Shown here: one piece after another, positions 54,147-62,363 of the stretch
Layout: each line of letters begins with the position of its first letter
Position numbering within the stretch: the first letter of the stretch is position 1
Source of the DNA: Caenicola sp034331105
GTDB taxonomy: Bacteria > Synergistota > Synergistia > Synergistales > Synergistaceae
Direction: 5' to 3'
Assembly: GCA_034331105.1 (NCBI GenBank)
Contig: JAXQGB010000014.1
Span: forward strand, 124,001 to 188,000
DNA length: 64,000 bases
The notes under the pieces: generated by a model
Seen by the model: the letters and a program-made list of their open reading frames with translations, nothing else
Database searches by the model: none
Told to the model about the DNA's origin: nothing
Position numbers and translations under genes: made by a program

Positions 54147-55580
54147 ATGGATGCATATGGCAGACTGACAAAGGATATAGAAAAGGAACTTGCCTCATTA
54201 CTCGGCAGCGGGGGCATCATAACAGAAGACATGGATGTCCTCGAAAACTACTCATGGGATCAGGCCGGCAGGATCTGGGGACACATGCCTGATGCGGTCG
54301 TCCGTCCGGAGAACACCGAACAGGTGAGTTCCGTCATGAAGATCGCATCCCGTTACAGGATACCTGTGACCCCCAGAGGAGCAGGCAGCGGGTTGAACGG
54401 GGGAGCTGTCCCCCTGGCCGGGGGGATAGTTATGTCGCTTGAAAGGATGAATTCTATCCTTGAGATAGACCCTCTCAACCGTGTGGCAGTTGTGGAGCCC
54501 GGCGTGATCACCAATGACCTCTGCAGGGCAGCCGCTGAGAAGGGATTCCTTTATGCAGGATACCCTATGAGCACTGAGACAAGTTTCATAGGAGGAAACT
54601 TTGCAACGAATGCCGGAGGTGGAAAGGTCGTCAGATACGGCAGTACCAGGAGGCACATACTGGGAGCTGAAGCCGTCCTCCCTTCCGGAGAAGTGATAAA
54701 TCTCGGAGGCCGCTTCAGAAAAGACACCTGGGGGTACAATCTCCTCCAGCTTCTTATCGGAAGTGAAGGAACTCTTGCCATAGTTACAAAGCTTATCGTG
54801 AACCTTGAACCTAAACCGGGAAAGACAGTAAATCTTCTTGCATGCTACCCTGATATTGAAACCTTGGTCGAAAGCGTTTCAAAGGTAATAAGCTCGGGCA
54901 AGAAAATAATTTCCTGTGAATTCATGGACAGGAATCTTGTGAGATACACTACCGAGTATCTTGGGTGCAGACTGCCTGAACAGGACAGAAGCGAAGGTTA
55001 CCTGATAGTGCAGATCGAGGCTGATAATGAAGAACAGCTTGAAGAAAGCTACGAAATCGTTGGCAAGATCTGCATGTCCTGCGGCGCTTTCGAAGTTTTC
55101 GTAGCAGAGAGCAGGACAGATTCCGCGGCTATGTGGAACGTAAGGCAGAACGGCCTCGAGGGCATGAGAGCCAAAGACCCCTATGCCTGCAGCTCGGGAG
55201 ACCTGATGGTGCCGCTCTCTGCTGTTCCTGAGATGTTAAAGAGGATAAGCTCCGCCGGCAGTAAGTGGGGCCTTGAAATGGGTATAATAGCTCACATCGG
55301 CGACGGGAATATCCATCCTATACCTATAAAGCCGGAAGGGATGTCCCCTGAAAGATGGGCAGTATACTCGGAGGAATTTTTCGAGGAACTTATCAAAGAG
55401 GCTATAAGCCTTGGAGGCGTAGGCAGCGGAGAACACGGAGTCGGACATGTAAAACAGCATATAATCATCCAGAGCAAATCTCCCGCGGAACTTGAGTTAT
55501 TAAGAGGTATCAAACGTTCATTTGATCCTCTCAACATATTGAACCCGGGAAAGATGTTTTTCCCTCTGGAAAATCAATAA
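54147..55580 (+). CDS. FAD-linked oxidase (GlcD / D-lactate dehydrogenase-like)
   Basis: 477 residues. FAD-binding type 4 domain with TPRGAGSGLNGGAVPLAGGI (about 72-91) and SFIGGNFATNAGGGKVVRYG, then an FAD-oxidase C-terminal domain with IAHIGDGNIHPIPI and GVGSGEHGVGHVKQ (metal-binding His). Enzymes of this type oxidise 2-hydroxy acids such as lactate or glycolate. In the etfB-etfA-glcD order it resembles the electron-confurcating lactate dehydrogenase of acetogens. Starts two bases after the etfA stop. No lactate permease is seen beside it, so the substrate could be another hydroxy acid. Confidence 0.9.
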   Translation: MDAYGRLTKDIEKELASLLGSGGIITEDMDVLENYSWDQAGRIWGHMPDAVVRPENTEQVSSVMKIASRYRIPVTPRGAGSGLNGGAVPLAGGIVMSLERMNSILEIDPLNRVAVVEPGVITNDLCRAAAEKGFLYAGYPMSTETSFIGGNFATNAGGGKVVRYGSTRRHILGAEAVLPSGEVINLGGRFRKDTWGYNLLQLLIGSEGTLAIVTKLIVNLEPKPGKTVNLLACYPDIETLVESVSKVISSGKKIISCEFMDRNLVRYTTEYLGCRLPEQDRSEGYLIVQIEADNEEQLEESYEIVGKICMSCGAFEVFVAESRTDSAAMWNVRQNGLEGMRAKDPYACSSGDLMVPLSAVPEMLKRISSAGSKWGLEMGIIAHIGDGNIHPIPIKPEGMSPERWAVYSEEFFEELIKEAISLGGVGSGEHGVGHVKQHIIIQSKSPAELELLRGIKRSFDPLNILNPGKMFFPLENQ

Positions 55581-55586
55581 AATTAG

Positions 55587-55615
55587 TTGACATTTATCGA
55601 ACATCAATATAGAAT
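55587..55615 (+). promoter_or_regulatory. Strong promoter upstream of the Met-rich leader ORF
   Basis: Consensus -35 TTGACA (55587-55592), exactly 17 bases, then TAGAAT (55610-55615). It begins seven bases after the stop of the FAD oxidase gene, so the following unit has its own start of transcription (near 55622). Confidence 0.8.
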
Positions 55616-55660
55616 TTCCGCAATTTAATTATTTCCCGACTGAGGAAAGGAGGAAACGCG

Positions 55661-55744
55661 ATGCAGCATAATACACTATTCGGAATAATGTGCATGATGA
55701 TGTGCGGCATGGGCGGATCCTCTCCTGAAATGGTCGGCGCTTAG
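55661..55744 (+). CDS. 27-residue Met/Cys-rich small ORF, candidate leader peptide
   Basis: ATG to TAG, 27 codons, preceded by an optimal GGAGG seven bases upstream. The product has seven methionines and two cysteines; six of the residues 10-17 are Met or Cys (codons 10-15 and 17). It has no resemblance to a known protein. It lies between a strong promoter and an intrinsic terminator, with a MetQ-family gene beyond the terminator. The layout is that of a leader peptide that senses methionine (or cysteine) supply, but a free-standing metal- or membrane-binding small protein is also possible. Confidence 0.65.
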   Translation: MQHNTLFGIMCMMMCGMGGSSPEMVGA

Positions 55745-55761
55745 CCAGCTCTTGCCATATC

Positions 55762-55799
55762 AGGGCCGGACCCGCTAGGGTCCGGCCCTTTTATTTTTA
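55762..55799 (+). terminator. Intrinsic terminator / candidate attenuator before the MetQ-family gene
   Basis: Twelve-base perfect arms AGGGCCGGACCC (55762-55773) and its complement (55778-55789), four-base loop, then TTTTATTTTT. It starts 17 bases after the small ORF and ends 34 bases before the MetQ-family ATG. A segment inside the small ORF, GGGCGGATCC (55711-55720), could pair with the right arm (4 + 6 pairs with one bulge and one G-U) and so compete with the hairpin. Confidence 0.85.
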
Positions 55800-55833
55800 A
55801 AATGGAATACAAATTACGAGGAGGAAGAAAGAA

Positions 55834-56619
55834 ATGAAAAAAGCATTGATCATCGCCCTGATCGCAGCAATATTGATACCAACTGCCTGTTTTGCAGCCG
55901 ACAAAAAAATCGTACTCGGAGTAACGCCATTTCCGGCCAAAGACATCGCCGCAGTAGCAAAAGAAGTACTGAAAAAAGATGGATACGAGCTGGTGATCAA
56001 AGAATTCACCGACTTTGTCCAGCCAAACTATGCCCTTCAGGACAAAGACCTCGATGCCAATTTTTTCCAGCACGTCCCCTATCTTGACAACATGAAAAAG
56101 GAAAAGAAGCTTGACATAGTCCCCCTGGTGAAGGTACACCTTCTTCCCATAGGCATATATTCACAGAAGGTAAAATCTCTAAAGGATGTCAAAAAGGGAG
56201 CAGTGGTGGCTGTGCCAAACGATCCCACAAACGGGTTCCGCGCATACAAACTTCTTGAGCGTGAGGGACTCCTTAAAATGGACCCATCGAAAAAAGACCT
56301 TACAGCCAGGGATATAATAGATAACCCCAAGTCTCTGAAGATAATAGAGCTTGAGGCACCGCAGCTTCCCCGAAGCCTTCCCGATACAACGATATCGGTG
56401 ATCACAATGAATTTTGCCGTTGATGCCGGGCTCAACCCGACAAAAGAGGCCTTGGCACTTGAGGATAAGAATTCACCGTATGCCGTTGTCCTGGCGGTAA
56501 GGAGCGGAGATAAGGATACTCCGGCCATAAAAGCCCTTTCCAAAGCCCTCAATTCCCCGGAGGTAAAAAAATACATAACAGAAGTGCTTTCTCCAAAGGG
56601 CGTCGTACCAGCTTTTTAA
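55834..56619 (+). CDS. MetQ/NlpA-family substrate-binding protein
   Basis: 261 residues. Signal sequence to about residue 22 (LIIALIAAILIPTACFAA); Cys19 is present but the lipobox is poor (PTAC), so cleavage after CFA by signal peptidase I is also possible. The mature part matches the NLPA family: IVLGVTPFPAKDIAAVAKEVL, VQPNYALQDKDLDANFFQHVPYLDN, VAVPNDPTNGFRAYKLLEREGL and the N-terminal domain return at ITMNFAVDAGLNPTKE. Such proteins deliver L- or D-methionine (or small peptides) to a MetNI importer. No metN or metI gene is adjacent; they must be elsewhere. GAGGAGGAAGAAAG precedes the ATG. Confidence 0.92.
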   Translation: MKKALIIALIAAILIPTACFAADKKIVLGVTPFPAKDIAAVAKEVLKKDGYELVIKEFTDFVQPNYALQDKDLDANFFQHVPYLDNMKKEKKLDIVPLVKVHLLPIGIYSQKVKSLKDVKKGAVVAVPNDPTNGFRAYKLLEREGLLKMDPSKKDLTARDIIDNPKSLKIIELEAPQLPRSLPDTTISVITMNFAVDAGLNPTKEALALEDKNSPYAVVLAVRSGDKDTPAIKALSKALNSPEVKKYITEVLSPKGVVPAF

Positions 56620-56648
56620 AAACTTTTGCTGAAAATATTTTAAGACAA

Positions 56649-56700
56649 AATAGTGCCGGGATGTGCAATTTCGCATCTCGGCACTATTGTTTTACTATTT
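56649..56700. terminator. Bidirectional intrinsic terminator between metQ-like gene and grdD
   Basis: AATAGTGCCG... arm (56650-56663) pairs with ...CGGCACTATT (56674-56688) with small mismatches in the middle, followed on the plus strand by GTTTTACTATTTTTTG. It serves both converging units. Confidence 0.8.
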
Positions 56701-56724
56701 TTTGTTTTTTACGAAGTACGGATG

Positions 56725-57888
56725 TTAAATATATCCGTTTTCTTTGAGAACTGCCTTTGCCTTTTCTATCCTGGCACCAGCCATTTTTATCACCGGCCCG
56801 GTGCATCCCATCGAGGATTCTGCGTAGATGCCCACTTTCCAGAGCACCTTAACAGCATCCTCTATCTCAAGGACATCTATCCCGTGTATTTCCTCGTCCG
56901 TCGGTTCTGACGGGGGTGAGGTTACTTCTTCTTCAGATGAGGCCTGTTTCGGCTGAAGAGATGCGATGACCTCATCAAGTCCGGCATTTTTGGCAAGCTT
57001 CAATTCCTCAGCTACAGCTGCCGGCAATCCATTTTTTGCACATCTTGCGTTCAGCGTTATCGCTCCTGCCACGACAGGAGCTCCGGACGCCCTTGATATG
57101 ATCGAGACGACCTTGTTCCAGTTTTCGCCTGTAGAAGGTCCGTATCCCCAGCCCAGGGCCTCGTAATTTCCTCCGGTGTTCCATGCCGCGAAAAGTTTCA
57201 TCAGAACATTCCCTGTCAGCGTGTCTGTCACGCATACATCTACCGATCCGGCAAGAAGGTCATTGCCCCTCAGTATCGCTCCGCCCTCTTTTCTCATGCT
57301 GGATCCGAATGTTATCGGGTAACCGCCCTCGCTAAGTTTCTGAAGGGCCCTGAGCACGGTCTGAGCTCCGTCAAGGTTCAATATGCCAACAGTCGGGGAA
57401 GCAATGCCGTCTGCCTTCGCCGCGGCAATGCCATATATCGCGTTCCTTACCATGGCCTCTACGCGGTTGGATGATGAAGTCCCGGTGGAAGATGCTATGA
57501 AACATGGTTTTGCCCTCGCAGGAGTCAGAACCTTACCTATTGTCGTCACGCCGAGGGGGAAGGGATAGTGCAGCGCTACGGCTCCTGATATTGTTCCCTT
57601 ATCCAGCGCATCTTCCATCGCTTTGGATATATCAGACTCGCAGGCAGGTGTCTCTATCCACTCCATCTGCTCGAAACCTTCTGCCTTCGGGCCAATGGGT
57701 ACGACATTGACTGACGGGTCGTTCTGCATCGCAAGGGCGGCTCCCTTTAAAAGTTCTTCGCTGCCGAGTTCGCTGCCATATGCCATCAGTCCAATGTTGA
57801 CTTTTTTAACACAACCGCTTTTTACATCCTCAATGATCTCAGCAAGGACTTCGCCAATGATCTTTTTTGTAGCATTTCTCTCTTCCAT
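56725..57888 (-). CDS. grdD: Glycine/sarcosine/betaine reductase complex component C, alpha subunit
   Basis: 387 residues from the ATG at 57888. With GrdC it takes the carboxymethyl group from GrdA and releases acetyl phosphate. The N-terminal part resembles phosphate acetyl/butyryl transferases and PlsX (VNIGLMAYGSELGSEELLKG, VDVCVTDTLTGNVLMKL); the reactive Cys is in SSMGCTGPVIKMAG near the C-terminus. A Ser/Pro/Glu-rich linker (about 318-333) separates the last domain. Starts 11 bases after the grdC stop. Last gene of the grd locus. Confidence 0.96.
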   Translation of the reverse strand: MEERNATKKIIGEVLAEIIEDVKSGCVKKVNIGLMAYGSELGSEELLKGAALAMQNDPSVNVVPIGPKAEGFEQMEWIETPACESDISKAMEDALDKGTISGAVALHYPFPLGVTTIGKVLTPARAKPCFIASSTGTSSSNRVEAMVRNAIYGIAAAKADGIASPTVGILNLDGAQTVLRALQKLSEGGYPITFGSSMRKEGGAILRGNDLLAGSVDVCVTDTLTGNVLMKLFAAWNTGGNYEALGWGYGPSTGENWNKVVSIISRASGAPVVAGAITLNARCAKNGLPAAVAEELKLAKNAGLDEVIASLQPKQASSEEEVTSPPSEPTDEEIHGIDVLEIEDAVKVLWKVGIYAESSMGCTGPVIKMAGARIEKAKAVLKENGYI

Positions 57889-57899
57889 CACATATACCC

Positions 57900-59438
57900 T
57901 TACTTTTTCATTCCTGCCGCAAGTTCTCCCAGGGCTTCAAGAATAAGCTCACGGATCTCTTCACGGGTAACTCCCTTTTCACTCTCGGTCTTGCCCAGCG
58001 ATGGCTTTTCCATCAGGAAGGAGGCTCCGTCAGCAAGGTTTGTGAGCCTGCCGAGGAAGAGGCTTCCCTTGCCTATTATCATCGCTCTTGTTATCTTGCC
58101 TGAGCTGATAGCTTCGGCAGCGTGTCCCATGTACGGGACTCCTGATGGGATATGTCCCTGGGTGTGCGCGAATCCCTTCATGCCGCGGGCCTTTATAAAC
58201 TCCGGCATATCAGCCTTTTCTATCTGCTTTTTCATAACTCCTAGCGCCGCTATCATCTTGAAGTTTGCCTCTGGCACATTTCCTGCTCCGGCAGGAAGTG
58301 TGATCTCAGGGTTATGGAGCTCGGGTGCATATTTATCAACGTCAGTCAGCAGCAGCCCGACTTTCTGAAGAGGTTCAAGAGTGAGGACGCTCGTAACTGT
58401 CTGCGGTGATGCACCGGCTCCGACAGTGTGCTTGCCTATTGCATCCAGCCTTATCACGGGCAGTGTGCCGTCATCGGGTACGATGAGGACGCCAAAGGAA
58501 CCAAGGCAGTTTTCTAAAGCCGGAAGTGATTTTTTAACGTGGTCGCGGCTGTTCATGTACAGCTTGGGGATAGCTCCACCGGCTACAACAGCTACGTTTT
58601 TACGTGTACCCGCTGCTACCATTGAGGCTCCCACAAGCACTGCATTGACCGGTCCCGCGCAGAAGCCCCTCACGTCACAGCCCGAGGCGTTGACGCAGCC
58701 AGCTATCTCGGCAATGGCCTTCGCAAAGTTGCCTCCTCCGCGCTGGTTCATATCTCCCGCAGCCTCTTCAGAGCATTCAACAACAAAATCCACATCTTCG
58801 GGGGCGACTCCGCTGTTTTTGATGAGGTGAAGCAGGGAGAGGACCGCACTAGCTTTGCTCGTCATGTTAACTAGAAGCTCGTATGCTGTCAGGTTGGGGT
58901 CAAATTCATGGCCTCTTCTGCTGCAGCCGACGATCTTTCCTCCTGAATAAAGGGGAAGGGCGGCAGCGTTTGCTATCTCACGTTCGATCTCGCTGATATC
59001 ATGACCTGTCTCAAGGCGCGCCAGCATATCTTCCCTTATCAACGGATGCTTTGCCAGTTTTTCCTTTACTTCTGCAGCAAAACCTTTCTCGAGCCACACA
59101 AGGTCGAAGACATCACAAAGGTCAAGAAAACCGAGCGTTTCATCTTCAGGCATTATCTCCCCGTACTTACCATATCTGACAGATATCGGCTCAAGTTTTT
59201 CATACCAGGGCTGTTCCTTTTTATCAAGCTCTTCAAGATCCATGGCTCCAATATAAACAAGGTTTGGGGCATATCTTGAGCATTCATCGTAGCCCTGGAC
59301 GTACTTAGGGAGAACAGAGAGGAATTCCGAATCCGGATGAGCTTCTCTCTCGACGAAAGGGGTATTTCCGTAATAAAGGGCCAATTCGGGAGTGTGATTC
59401 AGAGAATATGAGGTACCTTTGACCGCTGCGTTGGGCAT
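57900..59438 (-). CDS. grdC: Glycine/sarcosine/betaine reductase complex component C, beta subunit
   Basis: 512 residues from an ATG at 59438 with GGAGG eight bases upstream; the frame is open five codons earlier. FabH/thiolase-like protein: GYDECSRYAPNLVYIGAMDLEE, SKASAVLSLLHLIKNSGVAP, GCVNASGCDVRGFCAGPVNA (reactive-Cys area) and GFAHTQGHIPSGVPYMGHA are GrdC hallmarks. Works with GrdD to make acetyl phosphate, which gives ATP. Separated from grdB by 249 bases with a terminator and a likely promoter, so grdCD may be a separate transcript. Confidence 0.96.
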   Translation of the reverse strand: MPNAAVKGTSYSLNHTPELALYYGNTPFVEREAHPDSEFLSVLPKYVQGYDECSRYAPNLVYIGAMDLEELDKKEQPWYEKLEPISVRYGKYGEIMPEDETLGFLDLCDVFDLVWLEKGFAAEVKEKLAKHPLIREDMLARLETGHDISEIEREIANAAALPLYSGGKIVGCSRRGHEFDPNLTAYELLVNMTSKASAVLSLLHLIKNSGVAPEDVDFVVECSEEAAGDMNQRGGGNFAKAIAEIAGCVNASGCDVRGFCAGPVNAVLVGASMVAAGTRKNVAVVAGGAIPKLYMNSRDHVKKSLPALENCLGSFGVLIVPDDGTLPVIRLDAIGKHTVGAGASPQTVTSVLTLEPLQKVGLLLTDVDKYAPELHNPEITLPAGAGNVPEANFKMIAALGVMKKQIEKADMPEFIKARGMKGFAHTQGHIPSGVPYMGHAAEAISSGKITRAMIIGKGSLFLGRLTNLADGASFLMEKPSLGKTESEKGVTREEIRELILEALGELAAGMKK

Positions 59439-59483
59439 TTCGCATTCCTCCATACAAATTTGCTGTTTTTTGTTGAATTCTTA

Positions 59484-59506
59484 TCATACGTATGAATAAT
59501 TATAAT
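59484..59506 (-). promoter_or_regulatory. Likely grdC promoter region with 12-base palindrome
   Basis: On the minus strand TATAAT (59506-59501) is followed by the perfect palindrome TCATACGTATGA (59495-59484), which would lie at the start of transcription, 45 bases before grdC. The -35 box is weak. Confidence 0.4.
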
Positions 59507-59611
59507 TTTTCAAAAAACCAAGGTCTTTGTTGTATCGAATAAAGAAATATTAAAAACAATCAAAATTTATGTTCCAATAAATAATTCATTCTTTTTGATG
59601 ATTTACAAAGA

Positions 59612-59650
59612 GCGGCAGAACAGTCAGAAGAAAGAAGACTATCCTGCCGC
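59612..59650 (-). terminator. Hairpin after grdB
   Basis: On the minus strand GCGGCAG (59650-59644) pairs with CTGCCGC (59618-59612); an inner AGTC/GACT stem is also present and TCTTTG follows. It lies 38 bases past the grdB stop and may end or reduce transcription into grdC. Confidence 0.55.
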
Positions 59651-59687
59651 GAACTTCTTTACGGCCTGTCTGATCAAAATGATCGGT

Positions 59688-60992
59688 CTAATTGAAAACT
59701 GTCTGTTCCTTGATAGGTGTCTTAAGCGCCTCAAGTGACTTCTCGAGAATAGCTCTTCTTATTACTCTTTCCTCTTCGAGGGTCTTTGATGGATCACCCA
59801 GGGGATAAGGGATCGCTACTGCCGGCACTATCCTGTTTGCTCCGACCGTCTGAGAAATTGGGACGATAGTGCATATATGTACCACTGCTATTCCTGTTGC
59901 CTCAATTGCTTTTACCATCGTTGCACCGCAACGTGTGCAGGTTCCTCAAGTAGATGTGAGGATAACGGCATCGACACCGTCTTTTTTCAGCCGCTCTCCT
60001 ATTTCAGCACCAAATTTCTTTGAACTTGCTACCGAAGTGCCGTTTCCTACAGTTGTGAAGAAGTAGTCGTAAAGCTTACTGAAGACACCATCTTTTTCCA
60101 TCTCACGAAGGACATCTATAGGAAGCACACGGTTAGGATCTGTGTTTGCGTATGTAGGATCATATCCTCCGTGAGCTGTTGCGTAGGCGACTTCATCTGC
60201 GCTCTGCACGCCTGCAATGCTGTAAGTGCCATATTTTGATGCGCTTGAGGCTTCTATATGGTCAGGATTCCCCTTCGGCACTATTCCGCCTGACGTGACA
60301 ACCGCGATCACAGCCTTTTTCATGTCCTTTATCGGTTCTGCGGGAGACACCCTGTCAAAAACAGGCATCGGGTATTCTGTCTTGAATTCTTCCCCTTTAA
60401 GTTTTTTGACAAGCATGTCGACAGCCCGGGCGGCTCCTATCTTATCGTGGAAGCGGTTTACCCTTACCCCGCGCTGTATGTAGCCGTCGTCGGCAGGGCT
60501 TCCAACAGATTCTCCCCTGAGCGACTTCATTATAAGCTTCGACATTGCCGGGACTGCATCCTTTATCCCTCTTGCACTGTCAGAGGTTTCGACGATGTAG
60601 ACGCTTTTCCTGAACATGTCGACCCCGGGATTCTCAGGATACATTCCTGTAACCACTGGTATTCCAAGTTTTTTCGTCACAGCCTCGCTTACAGCGCCGC
60701 ATGCAGTTCCGTAGCGCCCTGCGTTGAAGGCAGGACCGGCGATAACAGCATCGGGCTTAAAGTCTGCGATCATTTTAAGTATCTTCTCACCTGCTTCGTC
60801 CATGTTTTCAGCAAAATAACCGTCCCCGCATACAACAGTGCCGACTATCTCCGCTTCATTTCCGAAAGCAGCCTTGAATGCCATCCCAGGACCAAGTGCC
60901 CCATTACGTGACTCAGGTCCGACGCCGGCTTTTTCCTCTCCGCCTATTCCGGCGAAAAACTGGTTTATGTAGTGAACTATCCTGTAAGTCAT
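59688..60992 (-). CDS. grdB: Glycine reductase component B, selenoprotein subunit GrdB (UGA = Sec)
   Basis: Binds glycine as a Schiff base together with GrdE and passes the carboxymethyl group to GrdA. 434 residues if the in-frame TGA at 59948-59946 (codon 349) is read as selenocysteine: the context is VILTSTUGTCTRCGATMVKA, the known GrdB site, and the reading frame continues with family sequence to 59688. ATG at 60992 behind GGGGAGGG; the frame upstream belongs to grdE overlap. VHYINQFFAGIGGEEKAGVG, ILKMIADFKPDAVIAGPAFN and VNRFHDKIGAARAVDM are typical. A hairpin follows the UGA (see next). Starts 14 bases after grdE. Confidence 0.96.
59919..59948 (-). promoter_or_regulatory. Sec codon and candidate bacterial SECIS hairpin in grdB
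   Basis: UGA at 59948-59946. Twelve bases downstream CGTTGC (59933-59928) pairs perfectly with GCAACG (59924-59919) around the loop GGT. Position and a GU in the apical loop fit bacterial SECIS elements that bind SelB. Confidence 0.75.
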
Positions 60993-61006
60993 TTTTTTAC
61001 CCTCCC

Positions 61007-62302
61007 CTACCAGGTCTCTGCTCCGAGCTTGTTGAATCCCAGCTCGCATGTCGCGCCTGTTATCGCCTGAAGTTCAACTTCTATCGACCCGTCGGGTTTC
61101 AGTGATCCGTCAAAGCCTCCGGCTATTACGTCCACGTATTCTGTAAAACCAATGATCCTCTCCATAGGAGGCAGGGTAACGGTCATATTGGCGTTCCCTG
61201 CGGTAACCACCGCATTCGCCTCTGGTGCCGCATCTGCAAGGGATTGGCTGGCTCCGTCCCTGCCTGCGAACTCATCTGTTATCAGCACCGTTTTGATCCC
61301 GGCCATTTCTGCCTTGCGGCAATTCATGATAAGGTCTGCGTCAGGATTTCCGAACCCCTCTTCGCTGATGACAAGTCCGTCTACCCCGAACATCCCTGCT
61401 ATTTTTACCGCAAAAGAAGAATTTCTTTTCTTATCGGCGAGAGTAACGTTTTCATTGGTAATTATGGCCCCAACAAAATTGATATCCTTGCCGTGACGCT
61501 CGTAAAGAGACCTTATGACCGGGTTGTTCTGATGGACATAGGTGCTGTTTTTGTCGCATGCAGAAACACAGTTGCCCGACACAATGGCCCCGTCCATCGT
61601 TTCGTTCGGATGGATGATGGTCGGAAGGATCTTTTTCGCATCAATGCCATAGACATAAGTGTCGTGGAGCAGTCCCTGTGTCTGGAGCATGTAGAGGTAT
61701 GCAACTTTGGGAAGGCCGGGATATGACTTCATGCTCTGTGCAAAGGGCTCTACTTCGTAAGTTTCAGTCTTATCTGCTCCCTGCCCCGACTCGTGCACGC
61801 TTTTTGCTAGGTACATGGCAGCCTTGAGTCCGGCCAGCCTGCATGCTTTTTCGTAATCATGCTTTTCAAGACCATCCTGAGGCTCAAAAACCAAGACAAC
61901 ATTGCATGTTTTGGAAAAAGGCGTGTACTCAGAACCCTTTCCAGACATGTCAATTATGCCTTCCTGAAATCCAACTATCCTGCCGCATGTAACAACTGCC
62001 GCACCCTCAAGGACAAGCGTCTTTCCCTCGCCCACAGATCCAACATCGCTTACCATTCCGGGGAAGACCTGTCCGCCGCCTTCGATTTTATATCTCGGCT
62101 CGATCACGTCTTTTACAGGAACTATTCTTATGCTTTCTCCGGGAAGAGCGATATCTGCATTAATGCTTTTAAGGTTGTCATCATCTGCTACAAAGGCCAA
62201 AAGGTCTTCTTTGCTTACCTGAAGGGTACCGTCTTTCAGCACTTCTGTGCTGCCGCCCCACTTCACACCTTTAACACTTACCTTCAACAGTTCAAGTTTC
62301 AT
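61007..62302 (-). CDS. grdE: Glycine reductase component B, proprotein GrdE
   Basis: 431 residues from an ATG at 62302 with GAGGAGG upstream; the frame extends 30 codons further into grdX but without support. The proprotein is cut before Cys245 (SGNCVSACDKN), giving a C-terminal chain whose first residue becomes the pyruvoyl group that binds glycine. Other family marks: YKIEGGGQVFPGMVSDV, GKTLVLEGAAVVTCGRIVGF, THPNE-like IIHPNETMDGAIVSGN and YVHQNNPVIRSLYERHG. Acts with the selenoprotein GrdB. Second gene of the unit after grdX. Confidence 0.97.
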   Translation of the reverse strand: MKLELLKVSVKGVKWGGSTEVLKDGTLQVSKEDLLAFVADDDNLKSINADIALPGESIRIVPVKDVIEPRYKIEGGGQVFPGMVSDVGSVGEGKTLVLEGAAVVTCGRIVGFQEGIIDMSGKGSEYTPFSKTCNVVLVFEPQDGLEKHDYEKACRLAGLKAAMYLAKSVHESGQGADKTETYEVEPFAQSMKSYPGLPKVAYLYMLQTQGLLHDTYVYGIDAKKILPTIIHPNETMDGAIVSGNCVSACDKNSTYVHQNNPVIRSLYERHGKDINFVGAIITNENVTLADKKRNSSFAVKIAGMFGVDGLVISEEGFGNPDADLIMNCRKAEMAGIKTVLITDEFAGRDGASQSLADAAPEANAVVTAGNANMTVTLPPMERIIGFTEYVDVIAGGFDGSLKPDGSIEVELQAITGATCELGFNKLGAETW

Positions 62303-62363
62303 AAAAATCCTCCTCATGATCAATGATTGGAATTTTTTCAAATCAAAGCCTTGCTTTCGCTTC

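Noticed and set aside
59688..59918. Separate small gene or frameshifted pseudogene downstream of a truncated GrdB
   Set aside because: The in-frame TGA is in the known GrdB selenocysteine context and is followed by a SECIS-like hairpin; both parts are one protein.
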